A stretch of 64,000 nucleotides of DNA, taken from positions 18,894 through 82,893 of the forward strand of contig PAQL01000003.1 of NCBI GenBank assembly GCA_002709295.1, in the 5' to 3' direction. Each line of letters opens with the position of its first letter. The first letter of the stretch is position 1. The stretch is from Phycisphaerae bacterium (GTDB taxonomy: Bacteria > Planctomycetota > Phycisphaerae > Phycisphaerales > SM1A02). The notes under the pieces were generated by a model. It ran no database searches, was not told the DNA's origin, and saw nothing but the letters and a program-made list of their open reading frames with translations. Position numbers and translations under genes: made by a program. This document shows positions 47,048 to 55,372 of the stretch, one piece after another.

Positions 47048-47905
47048 CTAGGCCCCGCAGCGTGGATCGTTCCGGCGAAGCCATGGGGCGAGCGAGCGTG
47101 GGAGATCCGTGCCGATGTGGTCGACCCGGGCATCGACGAGGGCCTTCCAGACCGATCTCGATTCGACATGGCCCCAGAATCGCAGTCGCCTGCCCTCTTC
47201 ATGGGTTCGATCGGTCACCGTCGCGAGGCGGGTTCGTGCCTCTTCATCGAGACCGGTCAGGCCGAACGTCCCCAGGGTGGGCTGCATCGAGGCGGAGACC
47301 AGGGGCATGAGCTGGGTCGGAATCCCCCGTTCCAGGTCCGAGATCCGTCCGTCGATGAAGACCGGACGATCCGTCAGGGCTCGGACCGCACGGGTCGGTC
47401 GGGAGCCGGACAGGATCACTTCGACCGGTCCGTCGACGAGTACGCCGTTCTCCACGCGCCGCAACCACGGTTTCAGGGGGACCAGCATCGGAAGCAGGAG
47501 TTCGAGCGTCCGGGTGCCGTGTCGCTTGATGTCGATGAGCAGGGTCAGTCGATGCCCGTCTGGCAGGGGGCCGCGTCCGGGGTCCGCCTCCCTGCATCGG
47601 GACAGGATCGGATCCAGGTACATCGATCCAAGGTCCCGGTCCGGTCGAAGCTCCTCGAGGTCGTGACCCACCAGAATCCGGTCGTCGACCGGGAAGACGT
47701 CGATCTCGATGCTGGTGAACCCCAGATCGAGGGCACCGATCAGAGGCCTGGGCTGACGGTAGTCGTTGTGGGCGTGGGCGGTGGGGAGCGAGGAGGGCGG
47801 CGCAGGAGTGGGGAAGGACACCGCAGGCCCCGGGAGCGGGGAGACGGCGGTCATGGCTCCGATGGCGATGAGTGTTCTGCGATCGATCCGGGTCGAATCT
47901 TCCAT
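47048..47905 (-). CDS. PI-PLC/GDPD-like phosphodiesterase (AIM6-like), exported
   Basis: TAHAHNDYRQPRPLIGALDLGFTSIEIDVFPVDDRILVGHDLEELRPDRDLGSMYLDPI. Confidence 0.78.
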   Translation of the reverse strand: MEDSTRIDRRTLIAIGAMTAVSPLPGPAVSFPTPAPPSSLPTAHAHNDYRQPRPLIGALDLGFTSIEIDVFPVDDRILVGHDLEELRPDRDLGSMYLDPILSRCREADPGRGPLPDGHRLTLLIDIKRHGTRTLELLLPMLVPLKPWLRRVENGVLVDGPVEVILSGSRPTRAVRALTDRPVFIDGRISDLERGIPTQLMPLVSASMQPTLGTFGLTGLDEEARTRLATVTDRTHEEGRRLRFWGHVESRSVWKALVDARVDHIGTDLPRSLAPWLRRNDPRCGA

Positions 47906-47996
47906 CCGTGTATGGTTTCATCATGAGGGTCGAAACGCCAGCGGAATGGCGGCACATCGGCCGGGACTTCCCATTCGACCCCGAGGCCCAGCATCC

Positions 47997-49244
47997 ATGC
48001 AGCGACGCGGACTCTGGAATCGCAATTTCGTCGGTCTGATGGTCACGCAGTTCTCGGGGGCGACCAACGACAACATCCTGAAGGCGGTCCTCCTCATGGC
48101 GGTCGCCACCGGGGGGATGTGGGACGGGATGCTCGGCGACGGTGGTGCCGGCATCGTCAACCAGTTCCTGACCATCCCCTTCGTCCTCCTGCTCGGTTAT
48201 GCCGGTCAGCTGGCCGACCGGGTGGCCAAGCACCGTCAGATCATCGCGACGCGGATCGCCGAGGTGCCGATCGCACTGCTGGCGCTGGTCGGCTTCTGGA
48301 TGGGGAACGCCTGGATCGTGATGGTGGCCTTCATTCTCCTCGCCTCGGAGTCGGCCTTCTTCGGTCCTGCGAAGTACGGCTGCGTTCCGGAGATCGTCGA
48401 TCAGGAGAAGGTCAACCGGGCGAACGGCTTCATGACTCTCGCCACCAACATCGGCATCCTGCTGGGTGTGGGCATCGGTGGTCCGCTCCTCCAGTACTTC
48501 CCCGACATGGTCGGTGTCGTCCTCGTCGGCATGGCCATCATCGGTCTGTCATCCAGTCTCCTGATGCGGGGACTGAAGCCGATCGCCCCCGGAACCCCCT
48601 TCCAGTGGACGCCGTACGGGCCCTATCTGGACACGCTTCGTCTGGTGCGGGGGACGATGCTCTGGGACACCATGCTGGTCTGGAGCTGGTTCTATGCCGC
48701 CGCGATCGTGGTCCTGGCGATACTTCCGGAATACAAGGTCCCCCTGGACATCTCGGAGACCCAGGTCTCCATGCTTCTCGGTGCCATCGGACTGGGCATC
48801 GGCATCGGTTGCCTGGTGGCGGGATTCCTTTCGGGAGGGAGGATCAACGGCAGGATCTCGGTGACCGGTGGATTCTCGACGGGTGCGATCTTCTACCTGC
48901 TGGGAGTGCTCCATCCGGACGCCATTCCATTCCCCTGGTTGCTGGCGCTCCTGCTGCTGCTCGGTGCCAGTGGCGGATTCTTCCTGATTCCGCTGCAGGC
49001 GATCCTTCAGCTCTGCTCGCCGGCGGCCGAGCGGGCTCGCGTGCTCGCCACCGCCAATGCCCTGTCCTTCGTGCTGATGTCCGTCGCCTCGGTCCTCTAC
49101 TGGATGGCGGCGACCGCTCTGGACATGTCCCCGAATCGGGCCAGCATCGGCTGCGGCGTCCTGATGCTGGGCGTGTCGGCCTGGATGTCGTTCGGAAGAG
49201 GCCGGAGGATCCTGCACGCCCGGGCCCCCGAATCGGTCGCCTGA
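47997..49244 (+). CDS. MFS transporter, lysophospholipid transporter (LplT)-like
   Basis: NRNFVGLMVTQFSGATNDNILKAVLLM, LASESAFFGPAKYGCVPEIVDQEKVNRANGFMTLATNIGILLG. Confidence 0.82.
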   Translation: MQRRGLWNRNFVGLMVTQFSGATNDNILKAVLLMAVATGGMWDGMLGDGGAGIVNQFLTIPFVLLLGYAGQLADRVAKHRQIIATRIAEVPIALLALVGFWMGNAWIVMVAFILLASESAFFGPAKYGCVPEIVDQEKVNRANGFMTLATNIGILLGVGIGGPLLQYFPDMVGVVLVGMAIIGLSSSLLMRGLKPIAPGTPFQWTPYGPYLDTLRLVRGTMLWDTMLVWSWFYAAAIVVLAILPEYKVPLDISETQVSMLLGAIGLGIGIGCLVAGFLSGGRINGRISVTGGFSTGAIFYLLGVLHPDAIPFPWLLALLLLLGASGGFFLIPLQAILQLCSPAAERARVLATANALSFVLMSVASVLYWMAATALDMSPNRASIGCGVLMLGVSAWMSFGRGRRILHARAPESVA

Positions 49245-49297
49245 TTCCCTCTCGGCCCCCTTCGACCACTACAATGCTCCCACGGACGCTCGATACC

Positions 49298-49381
49298 GCC
49301 GGAGTGGCGGAATCGGCAGACGCGACGGATTCAAAATCCGTTTCCCGCAAGGGAGTGTGGGTTCGAGTCCCACCTCCGGTA
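49298..49381 (+). tRNA. tRNA-Leu (anticodon CAA)
   Basis: Acceptor gccggag/ctccggt, anticodon arm acgga-ttcaaaa-tccgt (CAA), long variable arm ttcccgcaagggag, T arm gtggg-ttcgagt-cccac, discriminator A; CCA not encoded. Confidence 0.95.
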
Positions 49382-49419
49382 TTCGGGACGTCCGAGGTCT
49401 GACTCAAGGGAGTGCAACG

Positions 49420-49515
49420 ATGGGTTACGTGGTCGGAATGTTCATGGTGATCACCGCCATCGCCGTGGGGCTTGGAGTCGTGTTCCACATCTTCGGCGGA
49501 CAGCCTCGCTCCTGA
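49420..49515 (+). CDS. Putative 31-aa small membrane protein
   Basis: MGYVVGMFMVITAIAVGLGVVFHIFGGQPRS*; one TM; SD-like aagggag upstream. Below the length cutoff of the ORF track. Confidence 0.5.
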   Translation: MGYVVGMFMVITAIAVGLGVVFHIFGGQPRS

Positions 49516-49600
49516 GCCGGGTCGTCCGCCGGTCGATCCGGGTTCGGCCCCCCCGAAGATCGTCCGAACGGTCGAGTTCACCCGGAGGGTGATCGATTTC

Positions 49601-51190
49601 TCACTCGACTGGACGATCCGGACCCGCGAACAGCTGAAGTCTCTGCCAGGGAAGGTCACCCACCGTCTCTCCGACGAGGGTGAATCCGGCGGCTTCGAAC
49701 TCGAGTCTCGACTGTTCCGCGGTCATGGTGTGGAGGGGCTTGATCGGGACTCCGGGATCGTCGGCCCGGTACTCGACCAGCGCCACGACGCCGTCGGGCT
49801 TGAGGGCTCGAAGCATCGACCGGGACATCTCCCATGGATGATCGAACTCGTGATAGACGTCGACGAGCAGGATCATGTCGACGCTCGACGGCTTCAGCCC
49901 GCAGTCGGTGATGGTTCCGAGCATCGGCTCGACGTTGGCGATCCCCTCGCGAAGCAGTCCGCTCTCCAGGATCTCCAGCATCTGAGGCTGGATGTCGGTG
50001 GCGATGACCGTGCCCTCGTCGCCCACCATGCGGGAGAGGCGTCGGGTGAAGTAGCCGCTGCCCGCTCCGATGTCCGCGACCGTGTCGCCGGCCTCGAGAG
50101 GAAGCATCGACAGCAGGAGCTCGGTGCGTTCCTCTCGTTCCCGTTCGGGTCGCTCCAGCCATGATGCCCCGAAGTGGCCCATGACCTGGGCGATCTCCCG
50201 ATCGAAGTACAGGCGTCCGATGCCGTCCCGGCTCGCCTCGACCTGGACGTACGGAGTCGAGGGAATGGTGTTCCGCAGCCCGTCGATGGTTCCGGCGGAA
50301 GGCGTCGCGATGATCACGACCGCCGGCTCGTCCCCGGGTGCCGCGGATGGAAGCGTTCGTCGGCCACCGTCGAGCAGTCGGACCGTGGCATCGGCGAAGG
50401 GGCCGGTGGTGGTGGCGACGGAGACCCCCGGAGAGGTCGTGCGTCGACGGTCGCTGGCCCGGGCACCCACGCGGTCGGTGCGACGTCCGAGGGTCCGGCT
50501 CCGAGCGGTCTCGGCGTCGATGCGGACCTCGAACTCCTCGCTGGCGTCACCGGGCCCCAGCCCGATCTCCACCACGGTCCGCGTGCCGGAGTCGTCCTTC
50601 CATTCAAGCCGTTCGGTGGTGCCGGGGACCACGGTGATCCGACCGTCGGCGATGAGGCGGCCTCCGTCGGGAGTCGCCGTGGCCAGTGCCTGGACGATCG
50701 GTCCGCGGGGGTCGCGGCGGATCGAGGTGAGCAGGTCCTCGGGGTCCTCCTCGGGCAGCTCGATGACCCGGACGTCGAACAGCACCGGGGGGTTCTCGGT
50801 GGACAGGGTGGCGGCGTACCAGGTGCGGAAGGCTTCCACGGATTCCGGCGGTCCGCACACGATGAACCAGTGATCGAGCCGACGAAGTTCGAGCCCCTTC
50901 AGGACGCGGGGGGCCGGTTTCCATGCGCTCCGTACCGAATCGATGTTCTCGAGCACCGGCAGAAGACTGCGAGGAACGGACCGAAGATCGATCAGCGCGA
51001 TCGAGTCCGGTTTCACGGCATCGACCTCCGGACCGGACGCCACACGTCGGCCGGGGGTGGTCGGAACTCCCGGAGGGCCCGCCTCCGTCTGGGAGGCCCA
51101 TGCGGGCAGCATGACGGCGGTGAGAAGCATCGCCATGAAGGAATGGAGTCGGGGTGATGTCGTCCGGTCTGGTGCGCTCAGGGCCATGCC
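49601..51190 (-). CDS. Exported SAM-dependent methyltransferase-domain protein with novel N-terminal domain
   Basis: Signal-like SFMAMLLTAVMLPAWA; C-terminal class I MTase: YFDREIAQVMGHFGASWLERPEREREERTELLLSMLPLEAGDTVADIGAGSGYFTRRLSRMVGDEGTVIATDIQPQML. Start within the ORF uncertain. Confidence 0.75.
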   Translation of the reverse strand, partial: GMALSAPDRTTSPRLHSFMAMLLTAVMLPAWASQTEAGPPGVPTTPGRRVASGPEVDAVKPDSIALIDLRSVPRSLLPVLENIDSVRSAWKPAPRVLKGLELRRLDHWFIVCGPPESVEAFRTWYAATLSTENPPVLFDVRVIELPEEDPEDLLTSIRRDPRGPIVQALATATPDGGRLIADGRITVVPGTTERLEWKDDSGTRTVVEIGLGPGDASEEFEVRIDAETARSRTLGRRTDRVGARASDRRRTTSPGVSVATTTGPFADATVRLLDGGRRTLPSAAPGDEPAVVIIATPSAGTIDGLRNTIPSTPYVQVEASRDGIGRLYFDREIAQVMGHFGASWLERPEREREERTELLLSMLPLEAGDTVADIGAGSGYFTRRLSRMVGDEGTVIATDIQPQMLEILESGLLREGIANVEPMLGTITDCGLKPSSVDMILLVDVYHEFDHPWEMSRSMLRALKPDGVVALVEYRADDPGVPIKPLHTMTAEQSRLEFEAAGFTLVGETVGDLPWQRLQLFAGPDRPVE

Positions 51191-51318
51191 ACGGTCTCCG
51201 AGAAGTGGGCTTCCTTCCATCGGTGAACGGTATCCGCCACGGCCTTGCAGGGGCTGTGGATCGACGCCTGATCCGGGATGCTCGCTCGTCCCGTCCGCTC
51301 CGAATAGGCTCGTCGACC

Positions 51319-52077
51319 ATGTGCGGAAGGTATGCGCTGGATGTCACAGGAACGGACCTCGCCGCCGTGTTCGGGGCGGTCCCGGGCACGGCGGAGGCGT
51401 GGTCGCCCTCGTGGAACGTCACGCCCTCCTCGCTGGTTCCGGTGATTCGGAGGCAGGCGTCGGAGATCCGGGTGGATCTTCTTCGCTGGGGCCTCGTCCC
51501 GGCCTGGTCCGGCGATCCCGGCGTTGGCGCTCGCATGATCAATGCCCGATCGGAGACGATCCGGACCAGGCCTTCGTTTCGCGACTCTTTCCGGGATGCC
51601 CGATGTCTGGTCCCGATCCGAGGGTTCTACGAGTGGACCGGCGGTGCACGGCGACGGCGTCCCATGGCGGTTCGAGCCGTGGACGGCGGCCTGCTCGCCC
51701 TGGCCGGGGTGTGGGCGAGGTCGGTCATGGATGATGGAACCATGCTGGAGACCTTCTCCATCGTGACCAGTGATGCCGGCCCCACGCTGGCCCGCATCCA
51801 CCATCGCATGCCGGTGATTCTCCGAGATGATGACGCCGATCGCTGGCTCGACGCTCGTCATCCTGCCGATGGTGGGCCCTCGGCCGAGGAGCTGGAATCG
51901 ATGCTCGCCAGTGCGGATGATCGGGAGCTGCGGGTTCACCCGGTCTCCACCCGCGTCAATGCACCCGGCCATGACGACCCCGGTCTTCTGGAGGAGTGTC
52001 CCCATGATGATGTCGGGACCGAACCCGGGCTCTTCGATGGGAACGACGACGAGGAACCGGATGCCGGAATCTCGTGA
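51319..52077 (+). CDS. SRAP-family protein (YedK/HMCES-like)
   Basis: MCGRYAL (catalytic Cys2), WNVTPSSLVPVIR, LLRWGLVPAWSGDP, MINARSETIRTRPSFRDSFRDARCLVPIRGFYEW, RIHHRMPVIL. Confidence 0.95.
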   Translation: MCGRYALDVTGTDLAAVFGAVPGTAEAWSPSWNVTPSSLVPVIRRQASEIRVDLLRWGLVPAWSGDPGVGARMINARSETIRTRPSFRDSFRDARCLVPIRGFYEWTGGARRRRPMAVRAVDGGLLALAGVWARSVMDDGTMLETFSIVTSDAGPTLARIHHRMPVILRDDDADRWLDARHPADGGPSAEELESMLASADDRELRVHPVSTRVNAPGHDDPGLLEECPHDDVGTEPGLFDGNDDEEPDAGIS

Positions 52078-52248
52078 GGCCATCGGTCGTCGCCGTTTCC
52101 GGACTCGGTGGAACAGTCGGTGAAGGAGGCGCCTTCCGCATCACTCCGGTCTTTCACGGGAAGGATTTCGATCGGCACTTTGTTCCACATTCCGATCATT
52201 CGATGATGAAGGAGGTTCGGGGAACCCGGGGCATGGAGAAGGTTCGGG

Positions 52249-53118
52249 ATGATCACCAGCCACGTCATGACGGGTCTGATCGCCCTGGTTCTGGCCGTCC
52301 CCTCGACGCACGGCTCGAACCCGGAGTCCGCGATCGATCATCCCGGAACCGTCCGAGCACGCATCACCACCACGATGATTCTCAAGGTCGATGGCGAGGA
52401 GCCGAGGCGGCTTCCCGTCGTAGGCGTGGTGGGTGAGAATGGCGTGCGCTTCAAGGGCGACCGGCGGGTCGATGATCTCCAACTGGTGCTCGCCTGGGAC
52501 TGGTTGGCGGATCTGGATCCTCGCGGGGGCGGCGCCCGGATCGCCGGCGTGCTGGGGCTGCTCAACGACACCGATCGAGACCGTCGGTTCGAGGTTCGGG
52601 TCGACTTCCCGCTCGATCCTCTGATCGCGGAATCCGCACGGATCGGCGGAACGGTGCGGGCGATCCTGGTGATGGACGACGGAGGCGGTCGGGTCGACCT
52701 GCCCGCCGGAGAATCCCTCTTCACCGCCCTGATCGACGGCACCCCGGTCCGCAGGCTCCATCCCGGTCCCATCGCCATGGGCGGGGCGAGGGCGGGCACC
52801 GCGGTCGCCGATGCGAGCTTCGGAGCTCCGTATCCATCGCTCGAGTCGCCGGCCGTGCATGACGCGGTCGGCATGTCGAACTGCTTCAACCTCTCCGGAG
52901 GGGATCAGTTGCAGTTCGGATGCGAACTCATGGTGGCGGGCGATCCTGCGGACTTCATCCGTCGACGGTCCACGGATCCGGTCCGCATCGAGGACCGGGA
53001 CCGGAGAATCGTGATCGACCTCGATGGACGACCCCGAACGAAGTCACGGCGAGGCGGGGTCAGTCGCAATTCCCGGGACCATGCAGGCGAGCGCGGGCCC
53101 GGAATCGTCCTCGACTGA
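52249..53118 (+). CDS. Secreted hypothetical protein
   Basis: Signal peptide-like MITSHVMTGLIALVLAVPSTHGS; no recognised domain. Confidence 0.55.
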   Translation: MITSHVMTGLIALVLAVPSTHGSNPESAIDHPGTVRARITTTMILKVDGEEPRRLPVVGVVGENGVRFKGDRRVDDLQLVLAWDWLADLDPRGGGARIAGVLGLLNDTDRDRRFEVRVDFPLDPLIAESARIGGTVRAILVMDDGGGRVDLPAGESLFTALIDGTPVRRLHPGPIAMGGARAGTAVADASFGAPYPSLESPAVHDAVGMSNCFNLSGGDQLQFGCELMVAGDPADFIRRRSTDPVRIEDRDRRIVIDLDGRPRTKSRRGGVSRNSRDHAGERGPGIVLD

Positions 53119-53158
53119 TCATCGGGAGCATGCGGGCACGCCGCCCGCCGACCCGGGA

Positions 53159-54352
53159 TCAGGGTCGGACCGGGCCGTGACTCACCATGATCGGGGAGAT
53201 GACGTTGGTCACCTGCCCGGGAGCGAACGACCGTGAGTTCACCCGCCAGGACCACCCGGCCGGCCAGTCGGGAGTGACTCCGAAGGCGTAGGGGGCGAAG
53301 TCGTATCCCAGCGGGATCCGTCGATTCATGTCGTCGATGGAGCCGAACCATCGCCACTTGTTGCGGACGTCCTTCCGAGGCAGGCCCTGGCCGCGCATCT
53401 GCCACGGGTCGAAGGGCACCCAGCCCGCTCCCGGAAGATGAAACTCGGCCCATACGCACATGGACGTCCGGCCGCGGGGCAGCTTCGAGCCGTCCTTGCG
53501 ATCACGTCCATGGTCCATGCCGATCACCGGTCGGGCGGGGATCCCGGCGGCACGGAGGACCGCGATGCACGCACAGGTGAGATCGGCGGGCGTGCCGACC
53601 AGTTCCTCGGTCGCCACGGTGGCTCCGCGGACGCGGTATCCCCGAACGAACCCTGCTTCCTCCGAGACCATCGTCGAGCCGCTGATCGATCGGAACTCGA
53701 TGATGGTCCGTCGAACCAGGTCCTTGGCGGCCAGATAGACGGGGGTCTTGCGAAGGCGACCTTCGGTCACCCGGGTGACGAATTCGCCGAACATCGGAGA
53801 CCGGGACTCGATGAATGCACTCGGCTCCAGATAGGGCATGACCTCCGGATCCCACTGCCGGGGCCAGGCGATGGTCGAGGCGACGGGTTCGTCGATCCGA
53901 CTGCTGAAGGCGATCACCGGCCAGGTCGCCCGGACCTTCAGGGCGGCCAGCGGCCGTGAAGGAACCTCGAAGACGAGCTGGCGTTCGGCCGCGTCATCGG
54001 GGCCCAGCAGCTTGAAGTCGGCCGCGTTGTGCCTGGTCTCGAGACCGCGGAGATCCGCCACGCAGAAGGGGTCTCGATTCACCAGTCCCACCGTGAGGGT
54101 GCCGCCACCACCGTCGACCAGCGGGCCGAGGCTGCCGTCTCCGGCGATGCTGACGGTGAGGTCGATCCCGGTGGTGTATCCGCGTGGATTGCCGCGATGG
54201 ATCGGCGGGAGCGGCCAGGCGGGCCAGGGGTCGGTGGGAACCGGCGTGGTGAGAACGGCGGGGGGAGGGGTGGCCTGCTGGATCTCGGCCCACGGGTGAC
54301 CGGGACCGGCGGTGCAGAGGGCGATGGCGATCGGGATGGCGTTGCTGATCAC
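53159..54352 (-). CDS. Exported transglutaminase-like domain protein
   Basis: GTPADLTCACIAVLRAAGIPARPVIGMDHG...TSMCVWAEFHLPGAGWVPFDPWQMRGQG resembles the transglutaminase core. Confidence 0.75.
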   Translation of the reverse strand: MISNAIPIAIALCTAGPGHPWAEIQQATPPPAVLTTPVPTDPWPAWPLPPIHRGNPRGYTTGIDLTVSIAGDGSLGPLVDGGGGTLTVGLVNRDPFCVADLRGLETRHNAADFKLLGPDDAAERQLVFEVPSRPLAALKVRATWPVIAFSSRIDEPVASTIAWPRQWDPEVMPYLEPSAFIESRSPMFGEFVTRVTEGRLRKTPVYLAAKDLVRRTIIEFRSISGSTMVSEEAGFVRGYRVRGATVATEELVGTPADLTCACIAVLRAAGIPARPVIGMDHGRDRKDGSKLPRGRTSMCVWAEFHLPGAGWVPFDPWQMRGQGLPRKDVRNKWRWFGSIDDMNRRIPLGYDFAPYAFGVTPDWPAGWSWRVNSRSFAPGQVTNVISPIMVSHGPVRP

Positions 54353-54416
54353 GGTCGTCTCCGTGGTGAGGGGCCGGTCGGTCCACTCTTCGCATCCGGA
54401 CCGGGGGGCGGTTCCA

Positions 54417-55265
54417 TCATCCCAGCACCGACTTCACGCCGGTCGGGAAGATCACGTAGTAGAGCTCGTTGAGGAACCTGGCGAGCACGAGGTTGATGAT
54501 GATGATCGCGATGAAGCTGGTCACGAAGGCGCTGGTGGCGGCCCGGCCGACGCCGCTCGCCCCGGCACCGCAGGTGAACCCCTTCCAGCAGGACACCAGT
54601 CCGATCGCGGCACCGAAGAACACGCTCTTGAGGATGCCCGCGAAGGGATCCCACCAGTGGACCACCAGCCCGGTGTAGTACCAGTAGTCGGCGCTGTTGA
54701 CCCCGAAGAGGCCGGTCAGCACGATCCAGGCGCCCCAGACACCGAGGGCGTTGGAATACATCGTCAGGATCGGAGTCATCACCACACAGGCCACGAAGCG
54801 CGGAACCACGAGATTCCGGACCGGGTCCACCGACATCGCCCGCATCGCATCGAGCTGTTCGGTGACCCGCATGGTGCCGAGCTCGGCGGCCAGGGCTCCT
54901 CCGACCCTGCCCGCGACCATCACCGCCGCGAGGACGGGGCCGATCTGCTTGACCACGCTGGAGTTGATGATCCCGCCCATGCGATCGGCCAGGCCCACCG
55001 CATCGAACTGGTTGAACCCCTCGAAGGCGAGGATCATGCCGATGAACATGCCCGTGGTCGCCACGACCGGGATGCTCGCCACGCCCACCGTGAAGAGCGG
55101 CGGTGCGATCCGTCTTCGGCTGAACCAGGTGCCGGGGCTGGTGAAGGTCCACAGCACGACGGAGGTCGAGAACCGGGTGAAGATGCCGACCCGGGCGAGC
55201 ATCGTTCCCATCGCGGCGCCGACGATGGCGAGGAACGTGATCACCGGTTGGATCGCGACGGACAT
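54417..55265 (-). CDS. MlaE-family ABC transporter permease
   Basis: FIGMILAFEGFNQFDAVGLADRMGGIINSSVVKQIGPVLAAVMVAGRVGGALAAELGTMRVTEQLDAMRAMSVDPVRNLVVPR. Confidence 0.9.
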   Translation of the reverse strand: MSVAIQPVITFLAIVGAAMGTMLARVGIFTRFSTSVVLWTFTSPGTWFSRRRIAPPLFTVGVASIPVVATTGMFIGMILAFEGFNQFDAVGLADRMGGIINSSVVKQIGPVLAAVMVAGRVGGALAAELGTMRVTEQLDAMRAMSVDPVRNLVVPRFVACVVMTPILTMYSNALGVWGAWIVLTGLFGVNSADYWYYTGLVVHWWDPFAGILKSVFFGAAIGLVSCWKGFTCGAGASGVGRAATSAFVTSFIAIIIINLVLARFLNELYYVIFPTGVKSVLG

Positions 55266-55372
55266 TCAGACAGCGTATGCGACGAGGCCGCCTTCGGCGG
55301 GAAGCGAGGCATCCCTGCCGGACCGCCATCCGGGAGTCGGTCCTGAAGAAGAGGTCGGCATGCGGAGCAGGC

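Noticed and set aside
54417-55265. MlaE permease and PqiA-like protein (5437-6522) as one lipid-transport locus
   Set aside because: About 48 kb apart with no MlaD/MCE or MlaF gene beside either; no positional support for a joint system.
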